Positions 17,483-27,009 of a stretch of 64,000 bases of DNA are shown piece by piece. Every line of letters begins with the position of its first letter. Position 1 is the stretch's first letter. Source of the DNA: Halomonas chromatireducens (GTDB taxonomy: Bacteria > Pseudomonadota > Gammaproteobacteria > Pseudomonadales > Halomonadaceae). A program made the position numbers and the translations under genes. A model generated the notes under the pieces. That model had not been told where the DNA came from. It searched no databases and was given only the letters and a program-made list of their open reading frames with translations. Location: the NCBI RefSeq assembly GCF_001545155.1, contig NZ_CP014226.1, forward strand, positions 3,454,111 to 3,518,110, given 5' to 3'.

Positions 17483-20400
17483 ATGGCGATGACGACAGCC
17501 TGTCGTGACGGCAACAGGTGCCTCAGGGGCGGAATGGCAATGATCAGCCTGCTGGCTGTGGTGCTGTTGGCGTCTCTGGTAAGCGGTGCGTCGGCCTACG
17601 CTTACCCCCGAACCCTGGTGGCCGAACCCCTGGCTGAGGGCATGCCGCCTTCCCAGGGCTTTCGCGGGGCAGCACGTATCCTGGGAGCGCTGGCCGAGGG
17701 AGAGCGGCACGCCTTCACCTGGTCGATCGATGACCGTGAGGTGGGTTACCTGTGGCAGATATCGCTGCGCGCCACCACCGCTGAGCGATTGCGTGTCAGT
17801 CTGCACCCTGACCAGGCGTCGGCAGGGCAAGGGGAACCGCAGGGTGTGACGACGTTTGGCGAGGCGCCGGCGACGTCGACATTTGGCACCGCCGATGAGG
17901 CGTCGGGCGACGCGTCGCATGCGTCTGACCCGGCCGCCGCTGAGGGGCGCGCGACCGAGAAGCCGCTGCTGACCCTTGAGGCCACGCCCGATACCGCCGG
18001 TGATCGCGTTACCTCCCTGCTGGTGTCCCATGGCGACTATCGGATCGAAGTCGAGACTCAGGGAGGGCAGGGCGAATACCAGCTGACCGTTGAGCCTGCC
18101 GGTGAGGTCAGCCTGCATGGCACGGCAGACGCGCCATCGAATGCCGACGCCCTGGTCGTGGGCCCGGGCCGCGACTGGTTCTATCAGCTCAATGCATCGC
18201 GCCTGCAGCTCCCTCTTGAGATTGATGAGAACGACGCCCGGCTCTGGCGACTCTCCCTGCTGACCGAACTTGGCCATGCGGTAAGGGCGCAGCCGGTGGA
18301 TGCATCGGACGAGCCCCTGGTGGCGTCCACGGGGCCTCTGCCAATGAAGCAACAATGGGACCAGCTGGCCCTGGAAGAAGGCGCCGCACTGGCCCTGGCG
18401 CGTGATGAGGAAGGTGAGGCCATCGGCCGGGTGCGTGTGCGCCTCGAGCCGGGCGAGGCCTTTCCGGAGCCGGCGCCTGAGCCGGTGGCAGCGACACGGG
18501 AAGACGCACTGGCTCTGCCCGCCCAGGCCACTCAAGTGCTTGAGCTGCTGCCCGGTCAGCGTAGCTACCTGGCCTTTGAGCTCAATGATGAAGAGGCTCA
18601 AGGGCAGGGCTGGGCGCTGGATCTGCTTGGCCCGGAGGATCCGCCGATCGAAGCGTGCCTGGCGGACGCCCTGGGTCAGGAGGCGATCTGCCGCACGGGC
18701 CCGCGGGAGGCGCTCTTCGATCGTCTGCGCCTCGACCCTGGCCGTCACTACCTGGCGCTGACACCGTCAGAGCAGACGGAAGAGGCTGGCGTCGCGGTGG
18801 AGGTGATTCGCCGATCCGTTCCTCGGCCCACTTCACAGGAAGTGGCGGAGCCCAACGACAGCCGCGAGGTGGCAACCGCCTTATCGCCAGAGCAAGAATT
18901 ACAGGGCACCTTCAATGGCCCGCGAAAGGGGGTTTTCCGGCTCGAGGTGCCGCGCTCGGATCAGGTGTGGCGCATTGTGGCCAGTGGCGATGGCCTGGAG
19001 GACCTTCGCCTCTACCAGTCCGGCCATTCGGGGCGCTCCCATTTCGCCAGATCCCAGGCCTACGGGCCTGTAGGTGAAAAGGAAGGCCTCGGTTTTTCTC
19101 GTCTCGATCTGATGGCGGGCACCTATTACCTGGAACTCTCCGGGAGCGACAGTGACTATCGAATCCTTGCCGAGCGTCTGGACGCCGATGAAGAAGGCTG
19201 GGAGCGCGAGCCCAATGACACCCGCGGCCAGGCCAATGCGCTGACTTTCGGAGGGGTCATGCGTGGCGATCTTCACGACGCCTCCGACGAGGACTGGTAT
19301 CGGTTCACCCTGCCAGGCGACAACCGTATACGGCTGAAGATTACCCCGCCCGATGCCGGAAGTGTTCAGCCCATTCTCTACCGGGATGAAGAGCGTATTG
19401 CCGCCGTGCATCCACGTCGCGCATTGGATACATCTCCTCTGATACTCACCGGTCGGCTGCCGGCCGGTGACTACTATCTCTGGCTGGGAGATCGGGAGCC
19501 AGCCGGTCCTTATCGAGTCCGGCTGGATTTACAAGCGCCCTGGGAACCGCTTGCGGGGCATGCCATGGCGACACGCCAAGAACTGGCTGTCGAGCCGCCA
19601 CCTGACGGTCGCATTGAGCTTCCCCACAGCGGATTGGGTAGCGACTATCAGTGGTTCCGTCTCCCGGTGGGCGATAGTCCCAGAGAAGTGAGAATCAAGC
19701 GGCTGGGGGACAATCGACTGAGCCGCGCCCATGTCGAGCTGATCGATGAGCAGGGTGACGCGCTACCCACCCGGGAGGTTGAGACAGCGCGTGACAATGC
19801 CGAAGCCGTGGCGGTACAGATTCCCGCACGGGCAAAGGTCTACCTGCGCGTCAGCAGCGCGCGCCTGGGGCATATCGACCTGATCCTCGAGGATCCCCTG
19901 ATCGCAGAACGACAGGCCGAATCGCAGAGGCACCACGATGCCATCGAAGCCCGCTTCGAGGCAGACGGGCCCCTGACCGCCTGGCATGACGCTCCCCAGC
20001 GGCTAGAAAGCCGACTGGTGCTGAGCAACGGCGCCGAGGCGCCGGTGACGCTGCCGCTCGAGGCCCACGCCAGCCATGCCGGCTGGCGCATTGACGCGCT
20101 GCCCGACACCCTTACCCTCGATCCCGGCGAGGAGGTCGTTCTGACCCCGGCCTGGACGCTGCCGGCCGGACTGGATGACGAGGCGCCGGTGTCACTCTTC
20201 ATCGGCGTTGCGGGCCAGACGCTAGAGGCGACCCTCGCTGTCGGGAGCACCGATACCGAAGCCGGCGTCAGCCTGGGGGACGTGGCCCTGCGCGACCGGG
20301 CTCAAGGGCTGGTGGACCTGGCCTGGTGGGGTCTTGGTGCCTACTTCGAAGACCCCGACAGCGGGGAGCCGATCATTGATGATGCCACTAGCGGCTGGGG

Positions 20401-23095
20401 TACCCATCGCGTGGCTTCCGAGCCCCGGCTGGTGCATCTTATCGACGGCATGAGCTCGATGGGTAGCCATCTGCGCTATCGCGGGGAGCCGGGTGAGGCC
20501 CTGCCCCCCCTGCGCCTGGCCGGCGACGGTGGCGACGTCGAGATGCTGGTGATCAACCAGCGTTCGGGCCAGCCCCCTGAGCAGCGCTGGCGCGAGCTCG
20601 AGGTGTCGCTGGGCGACACTCCCGATGACCTGGAGGTGGTCACCACCCTCGAGCTTGACGCCGCCGACGGCGAGCAGTTCTTCGCCCTGGGGTCTTCCCG
20701 CCAGGCTCGCTACCTGGGGCTGCGTCCTCTCGGTTTCTGGGGGGAGACGGGGCGGCTGGAAGACACCGGCATCGGGCAGCTTCGTGTGCTGGGCGAGCCC
20801 GCTGATGAACTGGCGCGTCAGCGCCTTGATCTGCTGGCGGATCGGCGCGGTGGGCACTGGATCACTACGCGGCCCGAGGTTCCCGCCCTGAACGAGATGA
20901 CCCTGCCGGAGCGCAATGCGTTCCAGGCCCATGGTGCCCATGGGGATCGCCTTGGGCGAGGCCTGGCGCGTGGCGGCGAATGGCAGCCGGGCGGCGTATC
21001 GCTGGTCTTCGGCTTCCTGCAGCAGCGCGCGGCAAGGCTTGGGGAGTTGGGCTGGCAGGAGGCGCCTGAACACCGCGGTCAGCCCATCGAGACGGTAAGG
21101 GTCTATTCCAGCACCGAAAGCCCGGTTGGCCCCTGGCAGCATCAGGCTGACTGGCACCTCGAGCGCGATGCGCAGGGGTTGGCCGAGCTGACCCTGGACA
21201 CCCCTGTCTGGGCGCGCTATCTGCGCCTCGAGGTGCTGATGCCCGAGCCGGACCCGGAACAGGCTGAGCGTCGCTGGCGGCTGCCTGCCGAGATCCGTGC
21301 CCATGAGGCGGAACCGTTGGGCGGCGGCGAATCGATCCTGGCCTACTGGCCGGAGCAAGGCAGGGAAGGGCAGGCGGGACCCTATGAGCTGACGTTGGGC
21401 GAAGAAGCGCTTCCGGAAGCGGTGGACGATGACGCCAGTCATCCCGACGCGCCCCGGCGGCTGGAGGAGCGCATCACCGGACGCCTGGCGCAGCCGAATG
21501 ATACTCGTAGCTATCGGGTGAGGATCGAGGAGGGGCACAACACCCTGGTGGTGCGGCTGCGTGAGACGCTACGCGGCAGAATCCAGGCCAGCCTGGTAGC
21601 GACCGATGGAGAGACGCAGTCTTTCGACTGGCAGCGCGAGCCCGAGGGGTGGCGCCGCGGCGAGGCCGTTGGCCTTCCGCCCGGGGAGTATCGGCTGGAC
21701 ATCACCGAGCCGGCTCGGGCCATCGCCTTCCTGTGGGATGCCAGCGGCAGCCTGGAAGCGCTTCAGGCTCCGATTCTGCAGGCCATCAACCGCTTTGCCG
21801 AAGGGCTCGACCCCGACCAGGAAGTCGCCAACCTGATGCCGCTAGGCGGGCCCATGCTGCTCGATGAGTGGAGCGGGGAGCCGCGCATTCTGCGCCATAC
21901 CCTGGCTGCCTACGACGGACGCTTCGAGAGTTCCGATGCCGAGCCGGCGCTTCAGAGCGCGACGCGCGCATTGGAGGCGCTGGACCGGGAAAGGGTCATC
22001 TTCCTGATCACCGATGCCGAGCAGATGGGACGGGCTATCAGTGTCTGGGACGACCTGGAGCGGGTACAGCCGCGTATCTTCACCCTGGAGATTTCCCATG
22101 GGCAGCAGCGTCTGGCCAGCGAGACACGCTGGTACCAGAACCAGATGCGCAGTTGGGCCAATGTGGGGGGCGGTCGCTATGCCTATACCCTGGACCGACG
22201 CGATCTTGTGCGGGCCTTCGAGGTCGGCATGCAGGAGGTTCGTCAGCCCACGACCTTTGCCCTGGAGGTGACATCCCGTTACCAGGAGCCACCCGAGCCC
22301 GGCAGCCTCAGGGTGGTCAGCGCCGACCCCGAACAGCCGGCGGTGGCCGGCGGGGTGGTGCATCTGATCTTCGATGCCTCGGGCTCCATGCTGCGACAGA
22401 TGGAGGGCGGGCGGCGCATCGAGGTGGCGCGACGCATCGTCCAGCAGGTACTCGATGAGCGCATTCCGGAGCAGGTACCGGTTGCGCTGCGTGCCTACGG
22501 CCATACCGAGCCCCATAGCTGCGAGACCGAGCTGCTGGTCGAGCCCCGTGCGGGTAACCACGACGAGGTGCGCGAAGTGGTGTCAGGTATCCAGGCCATC
22601 AACCTGGCACGTACGCCGTTGGCCGCCTCCATCGATGCGGTACTGGAGGACCTTTCGGGCTACGAGGACCAGCGGCGCCTGGTGGTGATGCTCACCGACG
22701 GTGAAGAGACCTGCGACGGGGATGTGGCCGCCTCCGTGGAGGCCCTGATCGAGGAGGGTGTGGACGTGCGCCTCAATATCGTCGGCTTCCATATCGATGA
22801 GGTCGGCCTGCAGGCCGAGTTCGAGCGCTTCGCTGCCCAAGGCGGCGGCGAGTACTTCGATAGCCACGACGGTGACGAGCTGATTGCCGGCCTGTCCCAG
22901 GCCTTGGCTGCCACCTGGCGGGTGCTGGACAGTGATGGGAGCGAGGTCGCCCGGGGACGGGTAGATGACGTCCCCATCGCACTGGACGTGGGCGAGTACG
23001 AGCTGTTGGTGGAGACCCAGAGCGGGGAGTGGCGCCAAGCCTTCGAGATTGGCCCCCGTGAGGACAAGAACCTGGAGGTGAGCGGTGAAGACTAG
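17483..23095 (+). CDS. Giant exported PPC/discoidin-like/double-VWA protein B (paralogue of A)
   Basis: Protein of 1870 residues with the same architecture as the preceding gene. A signal sequence with a long N-region is followed by PPC-like units (EPNDSREVATAL and EPNDTRGQANAL), an Ig-like domain (RLVLSNGAEAPVTLPLEAHASHAGW), discoidin-like segments, VWA 1 from about residue 1412 (DASGS, LITDAEQ) and VWA 2 from about 1627 with a complete MIDAS set. ATG 17483 is chosen because GGAG at 17473-17476 lies 6 bases upstream. The N-terminal two thirds have diverged strongly from protein A, but VWA 2 is almost identical even in DNA (22280-23003 against 16665-17388). The stop overlaps the next gene by 11 bases, a sign of coupled translation. 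Confidence 0.85.
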   Translation: MAMTTACRDGNRCLRGGMAMISLLAVVLLASLVSGASAYAYPRTLVAEPLAEGMPPSQGFRGAARILGALAEGERHAFTWSIDDREVGYLWQISLRATTAERLRVSLHPDQASAGQGEPQGVTTFGEAPATSTFGTADEASGDASHASDPAAAEGRATEKPLLTLEATPDTAGDRVTSLLVSHGDYRIEVETQGGQGEYQLTVEPAGEVSLHGTADAPSNADALVVGPGRDWFYQLNASRLQLPLEIDENDARLWRLSLLTELGHAVRAQPVDASDEPLVASTGPLPMKQQWDQLALEEGAALALARDEEGEAIGRVRVRLEPGEAFPEPAPEPVAATREDALALPAQATQVLELLPGQRSYLAFELNDEEAQGQGWALDLLGPEDPPIEACLADALGQEAICRTGPREALFDRLRLDPGRHYLALTPSEQTEEAGVAVEVIRRSVPRPTSQEVAEPNDSREVATALSPEQELQGTFNGPRKGVFRLEVPRSDQVWRIVASGDGLEDLRLYQSGHSGRSHFARSQAYGPVGEKEGLGFSRLDLMAGTYYLELSGSDSDYRILAERLDADEEGWEREPNDTRGQANALTFGGVMRGDLHDASDEDWYRFTLPGDNRIRLKITPPDAGSVQPILYRDEERIAAVHPRRALDTSPLILTGRLPAGDYYLWLGDREPAGPYRVRLDLQAPWEPLAGHAMATRQELAVEPPPDGRIELPHSGLGSDYQWFRLPVGDSPREVRIKRLGDNRLSRAHVELIDEQGDALPTREVETARDNAEAVAVQIPARAKVYLRVSSARLGHIDLILEDPLIAERQAESQRHHDAIEARFEADGPLTAWHDAPQRLESRLVLSNGAEAPVTLPLEAHASHAGWRIDALPDTLTLDPGEEVVLTPAWTLPAGLDDEAPVSLFIGVAGQTLEATLAVGSTDTEAGVSLGDVALRDRAQGLVDLAWWGLGAYFEDPDSGEPIIDDATSGWGTHRVASEPRLVHLIDGMSSMGSHLRYRGEPGEALPPLRLAGDGGDVEMLVINQRSGQPPEQRWRELEVSLGDTPDDLEVVTTLELDAADGEQFFALGSSRQARYLGLRPLGFWGETGRLEDTGIGQLRVLGEPADELARQRLDLLADRRGGHWITTRPEVPALNEMTLPERNAFQAHGAHGDRLGRGLARGGEWQPGGVSLVFGFLQQRAARLGELGWQEAPEHRGQPIETVRVYSSTESPVGPWQHQADWHLERDAQGLAELTLDTPVWARYLRLEVLMPEPDPEQAERRWRLPAEIRAHEAEPLGGGESILAYWPEQGREGQAGPYELTLGEEALPEAVDDDASHPDAPRRLEERITGRLAQPNDTRSYRVRIEEGHNTLVVRLRETLRGRIQASLVATDGETQSFDWQREPEGWRRGEAVGLPPGEYRLDITEPARAIAFLWDASGSLEALQAPILQAINRFAEGLDPDQEVANLMPLGGPMLLDEWSGEPRILRHTLAAYDGRFESSDAEPALQSATRALEALDRERVIFLITDAEQMGRAISVWDDLERVQPRIFTLEISHGQQRLASETRWYQNQMRSWANVGGGRYAYTLDRRDLVRAFEVGMQEVRQPTTFALEVTSRYQEPPEPGSLRVVSADPEQPAVAGGVVHLIFDASGSMLRQMEGGRRIEVARRIVQQVLDERIPEQVPVALRAYGHTEPHSCETELLVEPRAGNHDEVREVVSGIQAINLARTPLAASIDAVLEDLSGYEDQRRLVVMLTDGEETCDGDVAASVEALIEEGVDVRLNIVGFHIDEVGLQAEFERFAAQGGGEYFDSHDGDELIAGLSQALAATWRVLDSDGSEVARGRVDDVPIALDVGEYELLVETQSGEWRQAFEIGPREDKNLEVSGED
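22280..23003 (+). repeat. VWA-2 repeat, copy 2
   Basis: Second copy of the near-identical VWA-2 stretch, inside protein B. Most differences from copy 1 are single bases at third codon positions, for example CTGGACGAG against CTCGATGAG. The tandem direct orientation makes unequal recombination or gene conversion between the copies possible. Confidence 0.85.
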
Positions 23096-25502
23096 ACTCT
23101 GGTGGCTGCTGGTGATGATGTCGTTGAGCCCGCTGGTCTCGGCGAATCAGATGTGCCTGGGAACGGCGGGCATGGATAAGAGCCATTCACGCTACCTGGA
23201 GCAGCGGATCGTGACGCTGGATCGCGCCGTTCGTGAGGCTTATACCGAGCTGCCCTGGCAGGAGCTGAACGTCGGACAGGCGCAGCAGGCGCTGGGTGTG
23301 GAGCCCCGAGCCCTCTTCGAGTGGGTGCGTGATGAGACTCGCTGGCTGCCCTATGCAGGAGAGCTGCGCGGGGCGGACGGGGTGATGCAGGATCGTATGG
23401 GCTCCAGCCTGGATCGTGCCCTGCTGCTGGCGGCGCTGATGGAAGAGGCCGGACACACCGTGCGCCTGGTCCGGACCGACCTGTCCGAGGAGGCCCTGAA
23501 GCGCCTCGAGTCGACCTGGGCCGGCGAACCGGTGGCCAGGCGGCCGGATGGCCCCATCGAGATGGACCTCTCTGACGCGTCCATCAAGGCCCTGGCCGAG
23601 CGGCTCGATAGCGACCCCGACGCCATCGCCGAGTCGCTGCGGGAACAGCGGGAGGCGGCCGAAACGCGACAGGCGCGGCTGCTGGCCGACGGTCGCCAAC
23701 AGGCCAAGGCGCTGGAGGCGTTGATGGACGGGGCCCTGGAGGCAGTTGATGGCACGGATGCTGCCCCGACGCATCACTGGTGGGTGCAACAACGCACAGG
23801 CGATGGCTGGGCGGACTTCGACCCTGCGCTTCCGCAGCAGGCCGCCGGTGAGCGCCTGGTCGCCGAAGGGGAGGTCGAGCATGTATACCCGGAGGCGCTG
23901 CCCGACGACGTCCGGCACTGGTTGACCGTCGAAGTGGTGGCGGAGCAGCTCCATGATGACCGCCTGAGCGAGGCGGTAGCCTTCTCCCACCGGCTGCCTG
24001 CTGCCGAACTGCTGGGGCAGCAACTGCACCTGGAGCTCTACCCCATGGCGCTACCGTCACCCCAGGCGCTGCTTGATGGCAGTCATGAACTGGATGCCCT
24101 GCCTGGCGCGCTGTTCGACCAGGAGCAGTGGGTGCCCTATCTGCGCCTGGGTGACAGCCTGGAGCGCCAGGACGGCATCATGGCCGACGGTAGTGTCGTC
24201 GACCTCGGATCGGAGGCCGGCATGGCCGGTGCCTTTGGCGAAGCCAGCAGTGCCCTGGGCGAGGTGGGCATCGGTGGACTCGGTGCCGATGAACCAGACA
24301 CCCCGCCGGAGCTGACGGCCGTGATGGTGCGCTTCCATGTCGAGGCGCCGGGCCGAGAGACCGACATCGTAGAGCGCCCCATGATGGATCTGATCGGCCC
24401 CGCACTTCGCGCCGCGGGCGTCGAGGCCTTCGAGTTCGATGATGCCCTGCGCGAGCAGCGCGCCGTCGAACTGCTGAGCACCCTGGAGGTGCTCGGACAG
24501 AGTACCTGGGTGCCCCCCGCGCAGTTGGCCGCCTGGCGCTACGAGGGGCTGATGGACAATCGGCAGTCGGCCTTGGCCGGGGCTTACCTGGCTGCCCAAC
24601 GTGATGACAGCTTTATCGGCGAAGCGTTGGAAGCGCGCAGCACCCGCCGCTCCACGCTGGACCAGCTCGCCGCCATGCGGCTGGCCTACAGTCCGCACCC
24701 CGAGAGGGTCGCGCTGACGCGCCTCAACCTGCTGGGCTATGTGACGCTGATGGAGTTCAAGGGGGGGGAGTATCGGCGCCGTGAGGGCTTCGACATCCTC
24801 GATAATCGGATTGCGGTGCCTGACGGTGATGCGGTGGCCGAGACCCGGCTGGCCCAGGGGGCATTGGATACTCTGCTGGAGGCCGAGCTCGCGGTGGAAG
24901 CGCGTGCGGCCCTGGGCAACACTGCTCGCGCCTTCCTGCACGACCTCGGCGAGGGAGTCGACTGGCGTCGCGTGGACAGCCTGGACGGCTTGGCGGACCT
25001 CGACTGGCAACCGGATGCCGACCTCAAGGCGCACTTCGCGACGCACCTGAACACGGGGCAGGTGCTGCTGCTGCCCGACGCGCCGGCTCGGGAAGAGGCG
25101 CCCACCTGGTGGCAGCTGGACCCCGCCACCGGTGACCTGCTCGGCTACGGGCGAGACCGACGTGGGCAGTACATCGAGGGGATTCTGACGTTGATGAGTG
25201 CAGGCGATAGTGCCATGGGCGCGGTGGGCATGGTGCAGAGCATCTGGGACTGCCTGTTTACCTCGAGCGATCCGCTCTGCTGCACCCAGGATGCCGCCGC
25301 CCAGGAGATGATTGGTCGCGCCGTCAGCGCCGGCTTGGGCGGTCTCGCCGAGGCCCATGACATCAACATCATCATAGGGCGCGAACTCATCTCCGGAGGG
25401 GCCTTCGACCGGCTCAATTCAGCGGGCATCAGCAAGGCGGCCGGTGATGTGGCCGGCGCCGGCGCCGAGTTCATCGTGGATTCCTGGGGCCGCTGCAACT
25501 GA
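23085..25502 (+). CDS. Exported transglutaminase-like protein without the catalytic cysteine
   Basis: Protein of 805 residues with a signal peptide (LLVMMSLSPLVSANQ). Residues about 65-260 follow the bacterial transglutaminase pattern: ALFEWVRDETRW, then GSSLDRALLLAALMEEAGHTVRLVR where active enzymes have GNCxDxxxLLxALLRxxGI, and HHWWVQQRTGDGWADFDPALP with the His...Asp part. The cysteine position is Ser or Leu, so peptide cross-linking is not expected. The middle is helical. The C-terminus is glycine-rich with a cysteine cluster (WDCLFTSSDPLCC) and a final WGRCN. GTG 23085 overlaps the VWA-B stop by 11 bases. It is probably periplasmic and may be a binding partner of the VWA proteins, but that is inference from linkage. 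Confidence 0.75.
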   Translation: MKTRLWWLLVMMSLSPLVSANQMCLGTAGMDKSHSRYLEQRIVTLDRAVREAYTELPWQELNVGQAQQALGVEPRALFEWVRDETRWLPYAGELRGADGVMQDRMGSSLDRALLLAALMEEAGHTVRLVRTDLSEEALKRLESTWAGEPVARRPDGPIEMDLSDASIKALAERLDSDPDAIAESLREQREAAETRQARLLADGRQQAKALEALMDGALEAVDGTDAAPTHHWWVQQRTGDGWADFDPALPQQAAGERLVAEGEVEHVYPEALPDDVRHWLTVEVVAEQLHDDRLSEAVAFSHRLPAAELLGQQLHLELYPMALPSPQALLDGSHELDALPGALFDQEQWVPYLRLGDSLERQDGIMADGSVVDLGSEAGMAGAFGEASSALGEVGIGGLGADEPDTPPELTAVMVRFHVEAPGRETDIVERPMMDLIGPALRAAGVEAFEFDDALREQRAVELLSTLEVLGQSTWVPPAQLAAWRYEGLMDNRQSALAGAYLAAQRDDSFIGEALEARSTRRSTLDQLAAMRLAYSPHPERVALTRLNLLGYVTLMEFKGGEYRRREGFDILDNRIAVPDGDAVAETRLAQGALDTLLEAELAVEARAALGNTARAFLHDLGEGVDWRRVDSLDGLADLDWQPDADLKAHFATHLNTGQVLLLPDAPAREEAPTWWQLDPATGDLLGYGRDRRGQYIEGILTLMSAGDSAMGAVGMVQSIWDCLFTSSDPLCCTQDAAAQEMIGRAVSAGLGGLAEAHDINIIIGRELISGGAFDRLNSAGISKAAGDVAGAGAEFIVDSWGRCN

Positions 25503-25512
25503 GGAGACATCA

Positions 25513-26934
25513 ATGAAACAGCCAAGCATGCGCAAGGCCGCACTGGGCATGACGGGGCTGCTGGTCCTGGTCGGACTGGTTGCGACGAAGCCTGCGGCGG
25601 CTCAGCCGCCCTGCGTCGAGGCGGTGCAGGAGCGACTCCCCGCATCGGGCTGCAACCGCGCTTTCACCCTGCACGTCAAGGAGATGGCCTTCAGCGATGA
25701 GCTGAACGGCCGGACGCCGCCGCCCGGCCAACGCTGGATCACCCTGGAGGTACGCTTTGACAGCTGGATGCCCAGCGACCTGGTGTTCGGTCTGGGCTAT
25801 CCGGAGCCGTTGCTGGTGGCCTCGCTTGCACGCCAGCTTTATCTGCTGGTGGACGACCGGCAGGTGGTGCGGTCGACCCTGTCGGAGGCATCGGACCTGG
25901 AGGATGAGTTCGTTCTGCCTCGATCCGGCGACCGGCGCCAGGGCCAGGTCGCCTTCGCTGTGCCCGATGAGCCTCTGTCTCAACTCTCGCTGCATTACTA
26001 CCACGACCAGTATGCGCCCATCGTCGTGCCACTTCTCGGCGAGCGTGCCCAGCCCGACGAGGAGCGCGATGCGGCGAGTCGGCAGGAGGGCCACGACCTC
26101 TTCTCGCTGGGCGTTCACGGTGTCAGTCGGCATGACCGCTGGCATGGCGAGTCGGCTCCCGAAGGCATGCAGTGGCTGGTGGTGGACCTGCGCGGCCAGG
26201 GGGAGTGGCGCACGCCGGTTGACGCTCGGGCGCTGGATGCGTCCGCCGAGTCCGGCGCCGAGGTCTCGCTGCGCCGGGTCATGGAGTATATCGAGGCCCC
26301 GGGGCTGCTGCAGGCGGTAGTCGACGGTAGCCATGCTTACGTGCGCGATCTTGAACTCAGCACCCTGGCGGGAGACCCCGCCCTGCTGCCCGATGCCTGG
26401 GCCGGCGGCCAGGCGGTGTTCCCGGTGCCGAAGGATGCCGAAAGCGTGGAACTCATTGCCTATATGCCGGAGTTTCGCGGCACCAATATCTCTTCGGAGA
26501 TCCGCCCCAGCCTGCGCTACCTGCTGAAGGGAGAGGCCGTCACCGGGATGATCGGTGAGGCCCTCGTCGACATCGAGGATGGCCCCATCCGCTTTCGGGT
26601 GCATGGCCTTGAGTTTCCAGATGAATTTGCCGGCCATCTGGCCAGCGAGGAGGAGAGCCTGCTGCTGGTGGAGGCCTCGATGACGAATCTCAGCGGGGTG
26701 GGCGGCATGATGCCGGTCAGCCAGCGGCTGAGCCCGAGGGGGGTGGAAGGAGAACTGGTCGCAGCCTATCAGCGCGGTCCTCTCGTGCTTGAGGAGCCCT
26801 TCTGGCTGCCTGCCGATGATGAGCCTCGTCGCTTTCAACTGCTCTATCGCTTCGAGTCACCTGCTGAAATATATGAGTTCGAGTATGGCGGTGTCTCGGT
26901 CACCGAGCGGGTCAGGCTCCCCGTGGAGCCCTGA
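25513..26934 (+). CDS. Exported protein of unknown function in the VWA cluster
   Basis: Protein of 473 residues with a clear signal peptide (MTGLLVLVGLVATKPAAAQ). The rest is predicted mostly beta: repeated patterns such as RWITLEVRFDSW, QWLVVDLRGQGEWRTP and SLLLVEASMTNLS resemble one another and suggest three related beta-sandwich units of about 140 residues, each starting with a phrase like FTLHVKEMAFSDE, LFSLGVHGVSRHD or IRFRVHGLEFPDEF. I do not recognise a named family. ATG 25513 follows GAGGAGAC by a suitable distance and lies 10 bases after the transglutaminase-like gene, so both probably share a transcript. Confidence 0.7.
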   Translation: MKQPSMRKAALGMTGLLVLVGLVATKPAAAQPPCVEAVQERLPASGCNRAFTLHVKEMAFSDELNGRTPPPGQRWITLEVRFDSWMPSDLVFGLGYPEPLLVASLARQLYLLVDDRQVVRSTLSEASDLEDEFVLPRSGDRRQGQVAFAVPDEPLSQLSLHYYHDQYAPIVVPLLGERAQPDEERDAASRQEGHDLFSLGVHGVSRHDRWHGESAPEGMQWLVVDLRGQGEWRTPVDARALDASAESGAEVSLRRVMEYIEAPGLLQAVVDGSHAYVRDLELSTLAGDPALLPDAWAGGQAVFPVPKDAESVELIAYMPEFRGTNISSEIRPSLRYLLKGEAVTGMIGEALVDIEDGPIRFRVHGLEFPDEFAGHLASEEESLLLVEASMTNLSGVGGMMPVSQRLSPRGVEGELVAAYQRGPLVLEEPFWLPADDEPRRFQLLYRFESPAEIYEFEYGGVSVTERVRLPVEP

Positions 26935-27009
26935 CCGAAGATGAGTCCCAGCCTTGGGGCGAACTGTTGACCTTGACCGGATCGCTATCACTGACTTCAG
27001 GAGATGAAG

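Noticed and set aside
17402..22561. Several long minus-strand frames opposite the VWA-B gene
   Set aside because: They reflect the strong third-position GC bias of the sense gene. No start with a ribosome site and no family similarity is visible.
16665..23003. Direct repeats considered as a mobile element boundary
   Set aside because: They fall inside matching domains of two paralogous genes in frame; no transposase, terminal inverted repeats or target duplication was seen.
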